From Monosporascus cannonballus (taxonomy: Eukaryota; Ascomycota; Sordariomycetes; Xylariales), in contig QJNS01000312.1 of NCBI GenBank assembly GCA_004154925.1, positions 17,380 through 81,379 of the forward strand: a DNA stretch of 64,000 nucleotides, written 5' to 3'. A program made the position numbers and the translations under genes. How positions within the stretch are numbered: the first letter of the stretch is position 1; each line of letters starts with the position of its first letter. This document shows positions 46,461-57,473 of this stretch, one piece after another. A model generated the notes under the pieces. That model saw only the letters and a list, made by a program, of their open reading frames with translations, did not search any database and was not told where the DNA came from.

Positions 46461-47366
46461 CTACGGCTCTCCTAATAGTCGGGCGGTGATGTCTCCCATG
46501 TACGCCTCCTCTAATGTGTAGTCCATGCCGTCGTTCTTGTCGATGCCGACGTAAAGGAATGCCTCCACGACTCGGTCGATATCAAAGCCCATGTTGACGA
46601 ACCTGTCGATAAGGTCCTTGTTGTAGCCCTGGTATCTGTAATTGCTCCTAGTCAGCTGAGGTACGATCCCACTTCCGAACCGCCAATCAAGACATGATAT
46701 GCTTGTGATGCGCAATATGTATGCCGTACCTGCTCTCGTCCACTGTTTGCGGCGCCGATGCGGCGCCGGCACCGGATCTAGGCTTGACCGACTGAAAAGC
46801 GGGATTTCTCCGTGCCCCAGCGTATTGGACAGCCCACTCGTGGGCTTTCTTGTTGAAGGCGGGTGGATCTGACATCATCATCTTCGCAACTTCGGCATCC
46901 TGGGGGTCCTTCGGCTCGGGGCTCTCGAACAGGGACTGTAGGGACAGGAGGGTAGATTTGATTGTCAGAACCGGGGACCACGCCGTACTCAGTGTGTCCA
47001 GGCAGATTGCTCCCTACAAGACGCGGATCGACATTAATACATGTGGTTCAGGTTCGTGCGGCCCGAGCACAGAATTTTCGAGAGGGGGGTCATATCACGT
47101 ACGGTCTGACTACTGATATTGGGGTGCCAAACTTTGGTATCGAACTTCATGATGGGCGGGCGGAAGGGATACTCGGTAGGAATCTTGACGTCGACGACAT
47201 AGTGTCCTCCCTCATACGGCGTCCCAGGCGGGCCTGTTATGCTGGCCTTGAGATGCGTAAGGTCACCGCTGCCGTCGACGGGGTGAGCGGTGATGTGAGA
47301 GATGGAGGCGTCAGCTTGGATATCGGCCAACTCCTTGGCAACTCGACGAGCCCTGTTACTAGCCAT
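46461..47366 (-). CDS. UBC1: Ubiquitin-conjugating enzyme E2 with C-terminal UBA (Ubc1/E2-25K)
   Basis: Three exons, 47366-47103, 47013-46730 and 46635-46461; 240 residues. It starts MASNRARRVAKELADIQ. The UBC fold shows GPPGTPYEGGHYVVDVKIP, PFRPPIMKFDTKVWHPNIS and, just after the first intron, GAICLDTLSTAWSP with the catalytic Cys at about residue 92. After an Ala/Pro linker the third exon encodes a UBA domain (DLIDRFVNMGFDIDRVVEAF). Ubc1-type E2s extend Lys48-linked ubiquitin chains, for example with the APC/C and in ER-associated degradation. ATG 47366 is the family start; the frame open upstream offers only a GTG. It diverges from ELP3. Confidence 0.95.
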
Positions 47367-48494
47367 GGCTATGTTCGGTATCTCTGTTGAGGGGATGACG
47401 ACCGCGCCAACGGGAAGATATGGCACAGGTGGGCAGGGGGGGACTGCGGAGTTGACGTGAAGGGAAGAGGGCGTTCGGCGAGGACCTGTGAGGTGGTTCC
47501 AGAAATATAATATATGACGGCAATGGAGCCGTTGCGGTAGAATAAAGAAACTGGGGCCCTTGACGGTTGTTGCGGGGCGAAACAGGCCAGGACGAGATGC
47601 AGAACGGAAGTATATAAGACTTGGGATGGATGATAACGCTATGAGGCAAAAAGTTGTCTAACGGTCCGTAACGAATGATCTGGGAAGAAGTGAAGCCTCG
47701 GCTCCGTTCTCCAATTCGTAGTGGCGTAGGTTTAGGTACTTCTCAAGGTTGTTATTCTAGGTAGGACCAGAAAGTTACAGGTGAGGCTACCCCCAGCACT
47801 GGAAGCTACAAAGTGCATACCTATATGTATTTACCAGACGTAGGTATTACTCTAAATGCCTACCTAGTAGGTAACCGGAATGGGCCGGCGGCAATAAATT
47901 CCAAAGTCATCACATCATAGCTACCTAGAGCGTTGATGGTTCAGGTTCAGGGTTCGGCTGCCCGCGCACTGAAGGGACGCAAGAGAGAGGGGCAGCAACT
48001 GATTAGAGGAACAGACAGCGCAGCAAGAAATGGGGCAAGACAGAGCCCCTCCAAGTGTTACATACATGTACTTGTCAGTTGCAACCTCCACCACCCACGG
48101 TGTTCGCATCGTGTACAAGTACCGGCCTTGGTTTCTCCCGAGGTCGGCTTCCTAACACTGTATACCGTCAGCTATGTTCGCTACAGCTTGTACAGTGCGC
48201 TTGTCATGTTACGCTTGGGGGGTCCCTACATGTTTACTTTACTTTCAGCCTGGGGTGGGACTTGCCCCGGTCTTGACCCTCCTAGGTAGTGTTCCGTACC
48301 TTTTTGCCCCTCCATCATTGGGCGAGTTTTTTTTAATTTTATTTTTAAATCCATGATTCGAGATATCAAAAAGGATTCACCATTCTGAAGTGACAACTTG
48401 AACTTCAACCTTTTTTTAGTTATTGGCCAACCTTGGGTAGTTCCCCCAGCCCGACTCACTGCAGAGCACACCCACGCTGTATGAGTCGTCCAAG
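47367..48494. promoter_or_regulatory. Divergent promoter region of UBC1 and ELP3
   Basis: 1.13 kb between head-to-head starts. A palindrome-like GCCTACCTAGTAGGTAAC lies near 47858, and a T-rich tract (48329-48350) about 150 bp before ELP3 is a typical poly(dT) nucleosome-depleting element. No gene is seen inside. Confidence 0.6.
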
Positions 48495-50216
48495 ATGTCC
48501 ACAACAATGACGATAACGACTACTACCCGGAAGAAGGATGCCAACCTTCTCCCGGAGAACGAGCGATTCTTGCGGTGCTGTGCCGATATTGCGAACGCCC
48601 TTATCGAAGATCACGAAGCGTCCAAGGACCCCAGGAACCCGAAGCGCGACATCAACCTCAATAGTCTACGGACGAAGCTGTCGAGGAAACACAAGCTGGC
48701 CAACATACCCCCGCTGACCGCCATCATCGCTGCCATTCCCGAGCACTACAAGAAGTACATCCTGCCTAAGCTTGTCGCGAAGCCCATCCGGACCTCTTCC
48801 GGCATTGCTGTCGTCGCTGTCATGTGCAAGCCGCACCGCTGTCCTCATATTGCGTACACCGGGAATATCTGCGTATACTGCCCCGGTGGCCCGGATTCCG
48901 ACTTCGAATACAGCACCCAGTCCTACACGGGATATGAGCCCACATCCATGCGCGCCATCCGTGCTCGGTACGACCCCTTTGAGCAGGCGCGTGGTCGCGT
49001 TGACCAGCTCAAGTCGCTCGGCCACTCGGTCGACAAGGTCGAATACATCATCATGGGTGGCACCTTCATGTCTCTACCCGAGCCCTACCGGGAAGACTTC
49101 ATCTCCCAGCTTCACAACGCCCTCAGCGGATATCAGACCTCCAATGTCGACGAGGCGGTAGAGGCCGGGGAGATGAGCAATGTGAAATGCGTGGGAATCA
49201 CCATCGAGACGAGGCCCGACTATTGTCTGCAGCCGCATCTGTCCAGCATGCTCCGCTACGGCTGCACGCGGCTGGAGATCGGTGTCCAGTCGCTCTACGA
49301 AGACGTCGCGCGAGACACCAATCGGGGGCATACCGTCGCCGCCGTCGCCGAGACTTTCTGTCTGGCCAAGGACGCCGGCTTCAAGGTCGTGTCCCATATG
49401 ATGCCCGACTTGCCCAACGTCGGAATGGAGCGCGACCTGGACCAGTTCAGGGAGTATTTTGAGAATCCGGCGTTCCGGACCGACGGACTCAAGATCTACC
49501 CCACGCTGGTCATTCGGGGAACCGGCCTCTACGAGCTATGGCGCACCGGCCGCTATCAGAATTACACGCCGAACGCTCTCATCGACATCGTCGCCAGAAT
49601 TCTTGCGCTGGTCCCCCCCTGGACGAGAATCTACCGCGTCCAGAGGGATATCCCCATGCCTCTGGTCACCTCTGGCGTAGAGAATGGCAACCTGAGAGAA
49701 TTGGCACTCGCCCGCATGAAGGACTTCGGCACGACGTGCCGCGACGTCAGGACGCGCGAGGTGGGCATCAACGAGGTGAAGAACAAGATTCGGCCGAACC
49801 AGATCGAGCTGGTCCGGCGCGACTACGCGGCCAACGGCGGCTGGGAGACCTTCCTGGCGTACGAGGACCCGAAGCAGGATATCCTCGTCGCCCTGCTGCG
49901 ACTCCGCAGGTGCACCGAGAAGCACACGTACCGCGAGGAGCTCGTCGGCCAGCAGACCAGCCTCGTTCGGGAGCTCCACGTCTACGGCACCGCCGTGCCC
50001 GTCCACGCGAGGGATCCCAAGAAGTTCCAGCACCAGGGCTTCGGGACTCTGCTCATGGAGGAGGCGGAGCGCATTGCCCGCGACGAGCACGGGAGCGACA
50101 AGATCAGCGTCATCAGCGGCGTCGGGGTTCGCAGCTACTACAAGAAGTTGGGATATTGGCTCGACGGGCCTTACATGAGCAAATGGATCGATGGGCGGCC
50201 GCAGCCGCAATCGTGA
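48495..50216 (+). CDS. ELP3: Elongator complex catalytic subunit Elp3
   Basis: Single exon, 573 residues, full length. A polar N-terminus leads into the tRNA-binding helices ([20 protein letters not shown]), then the radical SAM core with the Elp3-type cluster motif C-x9-C-x2-C (Cys116, Cys126, Cys129 in [14 protein letters not shown]). It continues with [23 protein letters not shown] and [18 protein letters not shown] acetyltransferase domain fills the C-terminus ([19 protein letters not shown], then [14 protein letters not shown]). Elp3 uses acetyl-CoA and SAM chemistry to place a carboxymethyl group on wobble U34 of tRNAs within the Elongator complex. The absence of introns is notable among its neighbours. 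Confidence 0.98.
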   Translation: MSTTMTITTTTRKKDANLLPENERFLRCCADIANALIEDHEASKDPRNPKRDINLNSLRTKLSRKHKLANIPPLTAIIAAIPEHYKKYILPKLVAKPIRTSSGIAVVAVMCKPHRCPHIAYTGNICVYCPGGPDSDFEYSTQSYTGYEPTSMRAIRARYDPFEQARGRVDQLKSLGHSVDKVEYIIMGGTFMSLPEPYREDFISQLHNALSGYQTSNVDEAVEAGEMSNVKCVGITIETRPDYCLQPHLSSMLRYGCTRLEIGVQSLYEDVARDTNRGHTVAAVAETFCLAKDAGFKVVSHMMPDLPNVGMERDLDQFREYFENPAFRTDGLKIYPTLVIRGTGLYELWRTGRYQNYTPNALIDIVARILALVPPWTRIYRVQRDIPMPLVTSGVENGNLRELALARMKDFGTTCRDVRTREVGINEVKNKIRPNQIELVRRDYAANGGWETFLAYEDPKQDILVALLRLRRCTEKHTYREELVGQQTSLVRELHVYGTAVPVHARDPKKFQHQGFGTLLMEEAERIARDEHGSDKISVISGVGVRSYYKKLGYWLDGPYMSKWIDGRPQPQS

Positions 50217-52007
50217 GAGTCCCGGGAGTCGCGTGGCACAGCTATCCATACGACATGCCCCATGACTTAATACCAATGGGTAATGCCTATGCGCCGTACC
50301 CGCCGTGACGTGGAAGCATTCCTCCAATCCCATACTAATGCCCAACCGTATGGGGCTTGGAACTATACAACTATATGCATATCATGTTCAGGACTCCGTG
50401 AACTCTACGCGAGCTCTACGTGATATCGTGTCAATCGGCGACGCTTGCACAAAACGACGTCTCGAGGGATCCGCGCAACAGTTCTACCAAGTCTATCGCG
50501 GCCTCGGCGGAGGAAGATCGATAGAGCGCCTGTTCCCCTCAATGCCTCGTATCGGATTACTAAAATACAGAATAACGAACATACATTGAGGTTCAGACTA
50601 GCTGTCTATCTGGGTGGTAGGGGCCTGCTATATATACACAACGCTGACGGAAGACATGTCACTGCACTTCGTAGCAAGACCTTTACGACCCTCGCTTCAA
50701 CACGGATTCGCGACGACGGCAAGATCACCGAGCTTACTTACCAGAAAGTCGGCAGCGAGGCCAAAGTGCACCACTCCATCTAAATGCGGTCGTTGGAGAT
50801 TCGGGCACAAAAGAGATCTGGGGAATGCTCCTACTGGCTAACAACATACGCGAGCAAGTGGCCCTGCCCGAATTGGGGTAGTATTGGCGAGGAGAATGCT
50901 GGGCTCCTAGCGCTTCGACTCCCTGCGGATATACATCATTCCGCCTTATGAAATACTATTGAACTCGAGATATTGGGCAGCTCCCCGCATAACGGACTGC
51001 ATGGAGGCATGTCGATCCTTGAGGATTCTATTTCGCGTCGGCGGTGTCTAGTCCTGGCGCCCACTTACGACCGACCTAAATCGAGACACTCGAAGCCCAG
51101 AAACCGTCCAGGTCGGTGCTGTTCTTGCCCGCGTCTAATCTCGGCTTGGGTCGCAGCCATCAGCAACTCAGCATCTCTCTATGAGCCTAGCTCATCCGGT
51201 ATCCCTTCTGATGACTGTACGGCGACACGCGAGCTTCGTCTGATATCTTCGGAGTGCGCGTTCACCCAAGCTGTAAATCCGCATCATCACCGTGGCCAGT
51301 TCCGGGACTGTTCGAAGACAGTGCCGATTAGAATGATCGGCAGCTACCCAAATCATCAATACACTGCGCCTAGTTGGGCTCTAGACCAAGCTTGCAGTCT
51401 TGTCGGCACATGTGTCTGTTCGTCCGTATGAAAGGAGAATTACGCGCCTACAGCGAATTCGAACTATTGCGGTCTTGCTACTGTGCGCTCATCGTGCGTG
51501 GAATATTAATAAAAGTCGATGGTCATACTCTTGCCAAAATCCAAGGCCAGGGATACGACGGGTAGCCGCTGCCCGAGGGTGGGCTAAGCTGGATAGCCAG
51601 CCTTGTTCTAGATACACCTACTTTAGCAGATCACTTAGCAAATCTTACTACCCACAGACATGTGGCACGTCAGCATTATGCCAGACGTATCTCTCCCCGG
51701 TCTTGTAAGGGTAATACGATACACTTGATAGAGCGAGGTCTGCCCTGGCCTTACGGACAAGTTCTCATTGCTAGACATGAGCGTGCGCTTTACTTCCGCC
51801 GGCGAGAATAATGCAGAGCACGAGCATCTGTGGCTTCGTGTTTATCGTTCAGAAAAGCCCCAACATCTGACGAAATGGTATCCCACGCGAGGGCTTAGTT
51901 TACGCGAAGGCTGGGTACGAGGTTGGGTGCTGGAAATATGGCTCTAACAATCTGTGACCAATCTCTGCAGCTACCTCGATTGGGGGGGGGGGGGGGGNNN
52001 NNNNNNN

Positions 52008-52062
<55 letters not shown>

Positions 52063-52425
52063 CTGTAAGTAACCGCCCATACAAGGCCCTGGTGAACGAT
52101 ATCTTGAGCACTTCTCGTAGACATGATATGGTGGCGACGAACAGGTTCCTCGGAGACCTTGGTATCTAAAAGAGTCGAGAAAGATAGACTAGGCGAGCGA
52201 CCGTGAGACATATCCCAGATAGATACTGGCCCTTGCTAAAGGGGGGGGGTGACAGTGCCAGGTCACAGTGCGACAGACGGCAGTTTATTATTTTTATATG
52301 CATATGATTAAAGAATCAACTATAGAAACGGACTACAACCAAAGACTCCTCGCTTTCTGATCAGTCTCGTCGCCCTCTAATGTTGCGCTTTGAAATTGAC
52401 CATAGAATCGAAATATTAACACAGG
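50217..52425. other. Intergenic, contains an assembly gap
   Basis: No gene is recognised. Open frames (50445-50783, 50973-51431) have no motif. The G-run/N/C-run gap is listed separately; sequence may be missing here. A G9 run follows at 52241-52249. Confidence 0.45.
51982..52061. other. Assembly gap: G16 + N10 + C54
   Basis: Sixteen G, ten N and fifty-four C in a row. Ten Ns look like a placeholder of unknown length. A G-run meeting its complement across a gap is what is expected when two contigs each end in the same homopolymer artefact. Frames crossing it are meaningless. Confidence 0.95.
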
Positions 52426-53388
52426 ATGCAATACTCGTATTGTGAGACGAATGATGGCTGTAGGCTCGCCTACCAAACGTCGCTTCCGCTCGGGCCGGGA
52501 GGCACATCAGCAAATGACCACCGGCTGAAGATTTGCGTCCTTCTGATGCACGGATTCAGCGGCTCGAGCGCCTACTTCGAACGGAACTTCTCCGCTCTCG
52601 GCGCCGAGTACTGGGTCGTGGCGCCGGACATGCGCGGACACGGCCGCTCCGAGCGCACGCGCGGCGGGTACCACGTCGCGCGCTTGGCGGCCGATCTGCG
52701 GGACCTCGTCGCGCACCTGTCCCGCGCTCATTCCGCCGCGCCTGGTGGCCTTCCCAGCGATGTCCGGTTCGTCCCGGTGGGCTGCTCGATCGGCGCTGCC
52801 GTTCTTTGGACATACGTGGAGCTCTTCGGCGACGGCGACTTTGCCGGCTTCGTGTTCGTCGACCAGGCCCCGCTGCAGGACCGGTCGCCCTTCGGCGATT
52901 GGGCTGCCTCGTGCGCGCACCGGGGCTGCTACGACGAGGCCACGATGCTAGCCGCGCAGCAGACATGGATCCGTGACCCGAGCGCGGCGCGTGCCGGGCT
53001 TGTTGCCGACTGCCTCGGGTACCGGTTTGCGCCGGAACCCGGTGACAACGTGACGCCGGAGCAACGGGAGCGGGACGAACGGTTCTTCACGGAGATCAGC
53101 GCGCTGTGCGATCCGGAATGGCTGGCGAGGCTGCTGGCCGACCATACGCGGTATGATCACCGCGAGGCGATCGAGGCTATTACCGTGCCCACGCTAGTCA
53201 TGGCCGGGCGCAGGACTGGGTGCTTCCCGCTTGACGGCGTGCGAGAGACGGTTAGGAGGGTGAACAAGGATAGTTCTGGTGTACCGGCAGCTACGATGTC
53301 GATTTTCGACTCGGGCCACTGGTTATTCTACGAAGAACCGGAGAGGTTTAATCGGGAGGTCATTGAGTTTGTCAGGAACTGTACCTGA
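52426..53388 (+). CDS. Alpha/beta hydrolase
   Basis: Single exon, 320 residues. The alpha/beta-hydrolase landmarks are all present: LLMHGFSGSSAYFERN (oxyanion loop), VVAPDMRGHGRSERT, the nucleophile elbow VGCSIGAAV with the catalytic Ser, a lid segment, PTLVMAGRRTGCFPLDGV and FDSGHWLFYEEPERFN with the catalytic His. The usual acid position after the sixth strand (G-x-x-D) reads GRRT here, so the acid may be the later Asp of FPLD or lie elsewhere. There is no signal peptide, so it is cytosolic. Relatives include esterases, epoxide hydrolases and haloperoxidase-like enzymes; the substrate is unknown. The codons are GC3-rich, unlike the flanks. Confidence 0.88.
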   Translation: MQYSYCETNDGCRLAYQTSLPLGPGGTSANDHRLKICVLLMHGFSGSSAYFERNFSALGAEYWVVAPDMRGHGRSERTRGGYHVARLAADLRDLVAHLSRAHSAAPGGLPSDVRFVPVGCSIGAAVLWTYVELFGDGDFAGFVFVDQAPLQDRSPFGDWAASCAHRGCYDEATMLAAQQTWIRDPSAARAGLVADCLGYRFAPEPGDNVTPEQRERDERFFTEISALCDPEWLARLLADHTRYDHREAIEAITVPTLVMAGRRTGCFPLDGVRETVRRVNKDSSGVPAATMSIFDSGHWLFYEEPERFNREVIEFVRNCT

Positions 53389-56300
53389 CGGTTAAGGGGC
53401 ACTGTCTGGATAACAATGAAAGCCTGGTGAAGAGAAGACTTACAGGCTCTTTCCCGGTTGCCGAGGTCCAAATACAATCTTCTGTACCGAAATCGGTGCT
53501 TGTATGAGTTCCTGTGGAATGGACGAAGTGTCTTTGTACTTGCCCAATCTTGGCTTCATAGTTGGGGTCGCAATTCACAAATGGACGTTACGGCTCTTGT
53601 CATTCGTCGATTTTACGGAAACACCGCATGAAACAAGTTGCGCGTGTTATCCTCGGCTTTAACAGCCACACCACAATCATTCCACGATGGATGGTCCGCA
53701 ATCTCTTTTTCTTTGGGTGCTCATCAGAATAGGCATTGGGCAGCCGAACCCAATAGACCACAGCTCATCTGGGTCCGATTCCCCCGGGGCGGAGCTTCAA
53801 CCCCCTAAGCTGATTACGTGTAGCCTTGACTATTCCCATCTGCACGCACGCGATATACCTGACTAGTAGAAGTACACCGGCTGACTACGTGACCATCTGG
53901 CGGAAGAAACGTACCATTTTGTCTTTGGGAAAGAGGTCCCATCACCTTGAGATCCGCATACCTAGCGGAGGTGCTCAGCCCCCAGCTGCGATCGGATTGC
54001 AATAAGAAACGCGTGCACCCGATTCGGTAACAATGGTGTCGATGGATTCCGATGGCGCTCCTGGCGTCTGAAGTTCAGTTATCAAGCTTCCGAGGAGGTG
54101 ACTTGTCTGGGCCATCTTACACGGATAATCACGTTTCAAATGCTATAGCCCTAGTATGCATAGTGCCTAGCCTATCGGATGGCGGATGGACTGCATCTTC
54201 GAAGCACAACCACGTGCTCTCGATGCGGCGCAGCATCGACAAACACTTTGCGCCGTATCCCAGCCATGAGTGGGGTCAGCCCTTGACAGCCTATTGTAGG
54301 AGACGGGGCACCATAAGCAGGCTTTTTCCACATTTGCAGACGCCACAGTCGTGGACGTGGACGGCTTTGCTATGGCGCCAACCAATTAAATCCCGACGTC
54401 GCCCCAAACGAAGTGAGGATCGGAGCATGTTATCTTCCCTCTTATGGCAGCCAGCATTCAACCCCACAAAAGCCGCAGACGCACATGTGAGACTGCGACG
54501 AGAACCGAAAGCGTCAAGAATAGGTAGGACTTTTTAAGGTAGAGGCCGCACAATAGTCAGTTTGCGGCTGAGGGTATTTAACAGTCGACTCCATCTACGA
54601 CAGAACAGGTACTGTAGAAATGCGTGTAGAAAATAGGAGTGAGTATATTTGAAAAATAGCCAGTGTCCCGGGTCTAGGCCGCATGTGCCGTCAGATGAAC
54701 ACACCATCGAATTCACGAGATATCTATATGAAGGCGGCTGCCGCCAAGTTAAGGTTGTTATAGATCGAGTCCCATGTGGCAAACCCAGACGGGGGAAACT
54801 TGTTCATCTCGGCCTCAGAAATTCTTATATTTCGCTTGTATCATGCGCGTCCGTCTCCCTTCGCCACAGGCCAAGCTATCAGAACTTAGTGGCTATAGAG
54901 TATCGGCAAAAACAAAAGGATTAGAGTTCCCACATAGATCGGATCTACTGTTGACGAGTCACAGTGGGTAGGGAGACCCCGGAACCAAAGGATTTGCTTC
55001 TAGCCCTGGACGATGAGGAATAAGTCATGCGACGTGTGAGGCAATGGGGAGTTGGAAACTACACCACCGGATAGCTTCCGGGAACACGTGTGCTTCAAAT
55101 CCAGGAATTAGTAGGAGAGGACTCGATTTCGAGCCCTGCGGTACTCTTCGCTATTAACAGTGAGTTAATGACATGGCCGATGGACAACCGCTACTGGACA
55201 CGCAAGCGCAAGATGTCTGGGTATATGAATCGTTCCTAGGATCCGAATAGATCCTTGACGTCTCACTGTGCCCGTAGATTCCAAAGACAACGCTAGGTAG
55301 TATGGTAATATACTATCGTGGGTCTGCTTAAGACTCGCCTCGAAACAGCGCCGGCAACCCTACATCATCCCAATGGACAAGGCCTATGGATGGCTGCACA
55401 CCACACTAGCTCCCGGTGAGTGCCACGAGCAGCGTGTCGGCCATTTCTGCGAGGATTGTTAACCTACCAAGACGTCACCTGCCAGCCTCATCAGTAGCCA
55501 TATACACACCCGATTGAGATGCTTACCAGCCCCTAGTACTACATCTTAGAACTGACACCAGTCTCGCGTATAGTTGTCCTGTTGAAGTGGAAAAGATAGC
55601 TCATAATCCTCTATCTTACCACCTAAACCTAACAGTGATGGTGTTCATATGGAGTATAAGAGGCGTAAGGCTTGACGCCCGGAATATTACCGTGGTGTCT
55701 CTTCCGACACCACCGCTTCGACCGGTTGCCGATGTCACCCAGTAATATCACCGAACTTCCGAACAGCGACGGTAGTACGGCGGGGGGGGGGAGGGACCAA
55801 TGACGGTACTGGACTTCGACCCGTTCGTCACCGCAATATTGGGGTGGCCATGAACTGCTTACGCACCACTAAGCAAAGCGCCGCCAGGCGTGTAAGCAAC
55901 CATGAGGCTGCGTGCGGCTCTCTGCCAGGCGCGGGAGCGATGTAACCCCAGTCGCCTTAATTCAAGCCTTGTTAAGTCATGTAAACTAGAGTGTTTATGG
56001 AGTAAAGTTAAGAGTGAATCGGAACAGGGTGCAAAACCCCAGGGTATCCCATGGTTCTGAGCACATGAACAGCTTCTAAAAGCGAGGAACCATCGAAGAG
56101 CGGCCGCCGTGGGATTTACCACGAAGGGACCACGGAATACACACGACCAGTCCCGGCCGTGCGTGCTCCTGCTGGACTTCGCGAGTTGTGCGCTGGCGAA
56201 TGCCGGAGGAGCGCCGGGGGACCCATGGAGCCGGCAACCTCATGCGTCGTCGCTCACTCATCAGCTTTCTATGGGGGTTACCTCGCGGTCACGCTTCCTA

Positions 56301-56666
56301 CTCACGGAGTAATGCTGTAATGTCAATATCCGGAAGGGGGAATGGTGTCGGTGAGCTCGGGCTACCGCGGCCACCATCACGTTGCAACCAGCTCCTCGAG
56401 AACATCCTGACGAGGAATTACCGACTCGTCAAAGGGGCTGGCTGTCATAGACCCAGTCGAGCCGAAGTGCTCAATAATCACGAACATCTACTCGGGAGCA
56501 AGGCCGTCATGTATGATCACTGATGTCGCCGGATTATAAAAAGGTCATCCGCGTCGCGCCCTCAACAGGTCTCTTCAAAGTCCCTATCGACACAGCATTC
56601 CTACAACGCTCCGGACCTCGGCTATACAATCTATCAGCTCAAAAAAGCAACAACCACACCACCAAG
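53389..56666. other. 3.3-kb gene-poor stretch
   Basis: The frame at 54052-54537 (161 codons, ATG) has no motif or codon bias and is judged chance. A G10 run sits at 55782-55791. The cupin gene's 5' leader runs from about 56523, where the frame is open to an earlier ATG without a signal-peptide-like start. Confidence 0.5.
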
Positions 56667-57473
56667 ATGTTTCAAAACACCATTGTTTCTGTCTTCGCGG
56701 CCGGTCTCCTAATGACGGCAGCCGCCTCTCCCCTCGTAGGGCGAGCGAGCTATACGACTCCTTCCCCTCCACTCTCGGCGCCTTCACCGGAGGAAATCCA
56801 AGCCCTGCAGCAGGCCCTCCTCCTGGCCCCGTCCCAAGCAGACCGCCAGGCTATCCTGCTGCCAAACCCGCCCGATGCCAGCAACTACACCTTTACTTTC
56901 GTCAACAACACCGTCCTGCCCCCGACCGGCGGCACGATCGCGCTCGCCACTGTGGACAACTTCCCCGCCCTCATCGGCACCAAGGTCGCCAGCGCCGTCG
57001 GCTGGGTCAACCCCTGCGGCCTGAACACGCCTCACCTGCACCCGCGCGCCAACGAGCTCCTCACAGTGGCCCAGGGCGAGTTCATCGGCGGCCTGATCCT
57101 CGAGACGAACCCGGGCGGGGCCGGGAACCTCAACGGCACGAACCCCACGGGCCCGATCCCGCAGGTCAACGCTACGCTGAGCAACTTCCGGTCGTTCCTC
57201 TTCCCCCAGGGCGAGGTCCACTTCCAGTTCAACCCCACCTGCGAGCCGGCGTTGTTCACCGCCGCCTTCGACAACTCGGACCCCGGCCGCACCCAGATCG
57301 CCAGGAACTTCTTCTCCGCGTTCCCCGACGACGTCATCATCGCCGCAGCCGGCGGTGACCTGGAGCTGCTGGACGCGGCTAGGATCGACCAGCTCAGGGA
57401 CAAGATCCCCGCGGCCTTCGCCGAGCTCATCGACAGCTGCGCGAAGAAATGCGGGTTTCCTACCGGGTCTTAA
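56667..57473 (+). CDS. Secreted cupin (spherulin/germin-like)
   Basis: Single exon, 268 residues. ATG 56667 (AAGATG context) opens a clear signal peptide (VSVFAAGLLMTAAASP); the in-frame ATG at 56523 would bury it behind 48 polar residues and is rejected. A bicupin-like single barrel follows: GWVNPCGLNTPHLHPRANEL supplies metal ligands His123, His125 and Glu130, and PQGEVHFQFN the second-motif His185. Asn-rich glycosylation sites (NYT, NNT, NGT, NAT) and paired cysteines fit secretion. Spherulin-1-like cupins are found as wall or extracellular proteins in fungi and slime moulds; some germins are oxalate oxidases or SODs. Enzymatic activity cannot be read from sequence. Confidence 0.9.
   Translation: MFQNTIVSVFAAGLLMTAAASPLVGRASYTTPSPPLSAPSPEEIQALQQALLLAPSQADRQAILLPNPPDASNYTFTFVNNTVLPPTGGTIALATVDNFPALIGTKVASAVGWVNPCGLNTPHLHPRANELLTVAQGEFIGGLILETNPGGAGNLNGTNPTGPIPQVNATLSNFRSFLFPQGEVHFQFNPTCEPALFTAAFDNSDPGRTQIARNFFSAFPDDVIIAAAGGDLELLDAARIDQLRDKIPAAFAELIDSCAKKCGFPTGS

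Noticed and set aside
54052..54537. 161-codon ATG frame on the plus strand
   Set aside because: No domain, signal peptide or codon bias. Two or three frames of this length are expected by chance in both strands of a window this size.
56523..56666. 48-residue N-terminal extension of the cupin
   Set aside because: It would place polar sequence ahead of an obvious signal peptide; the later ATG has the better context.
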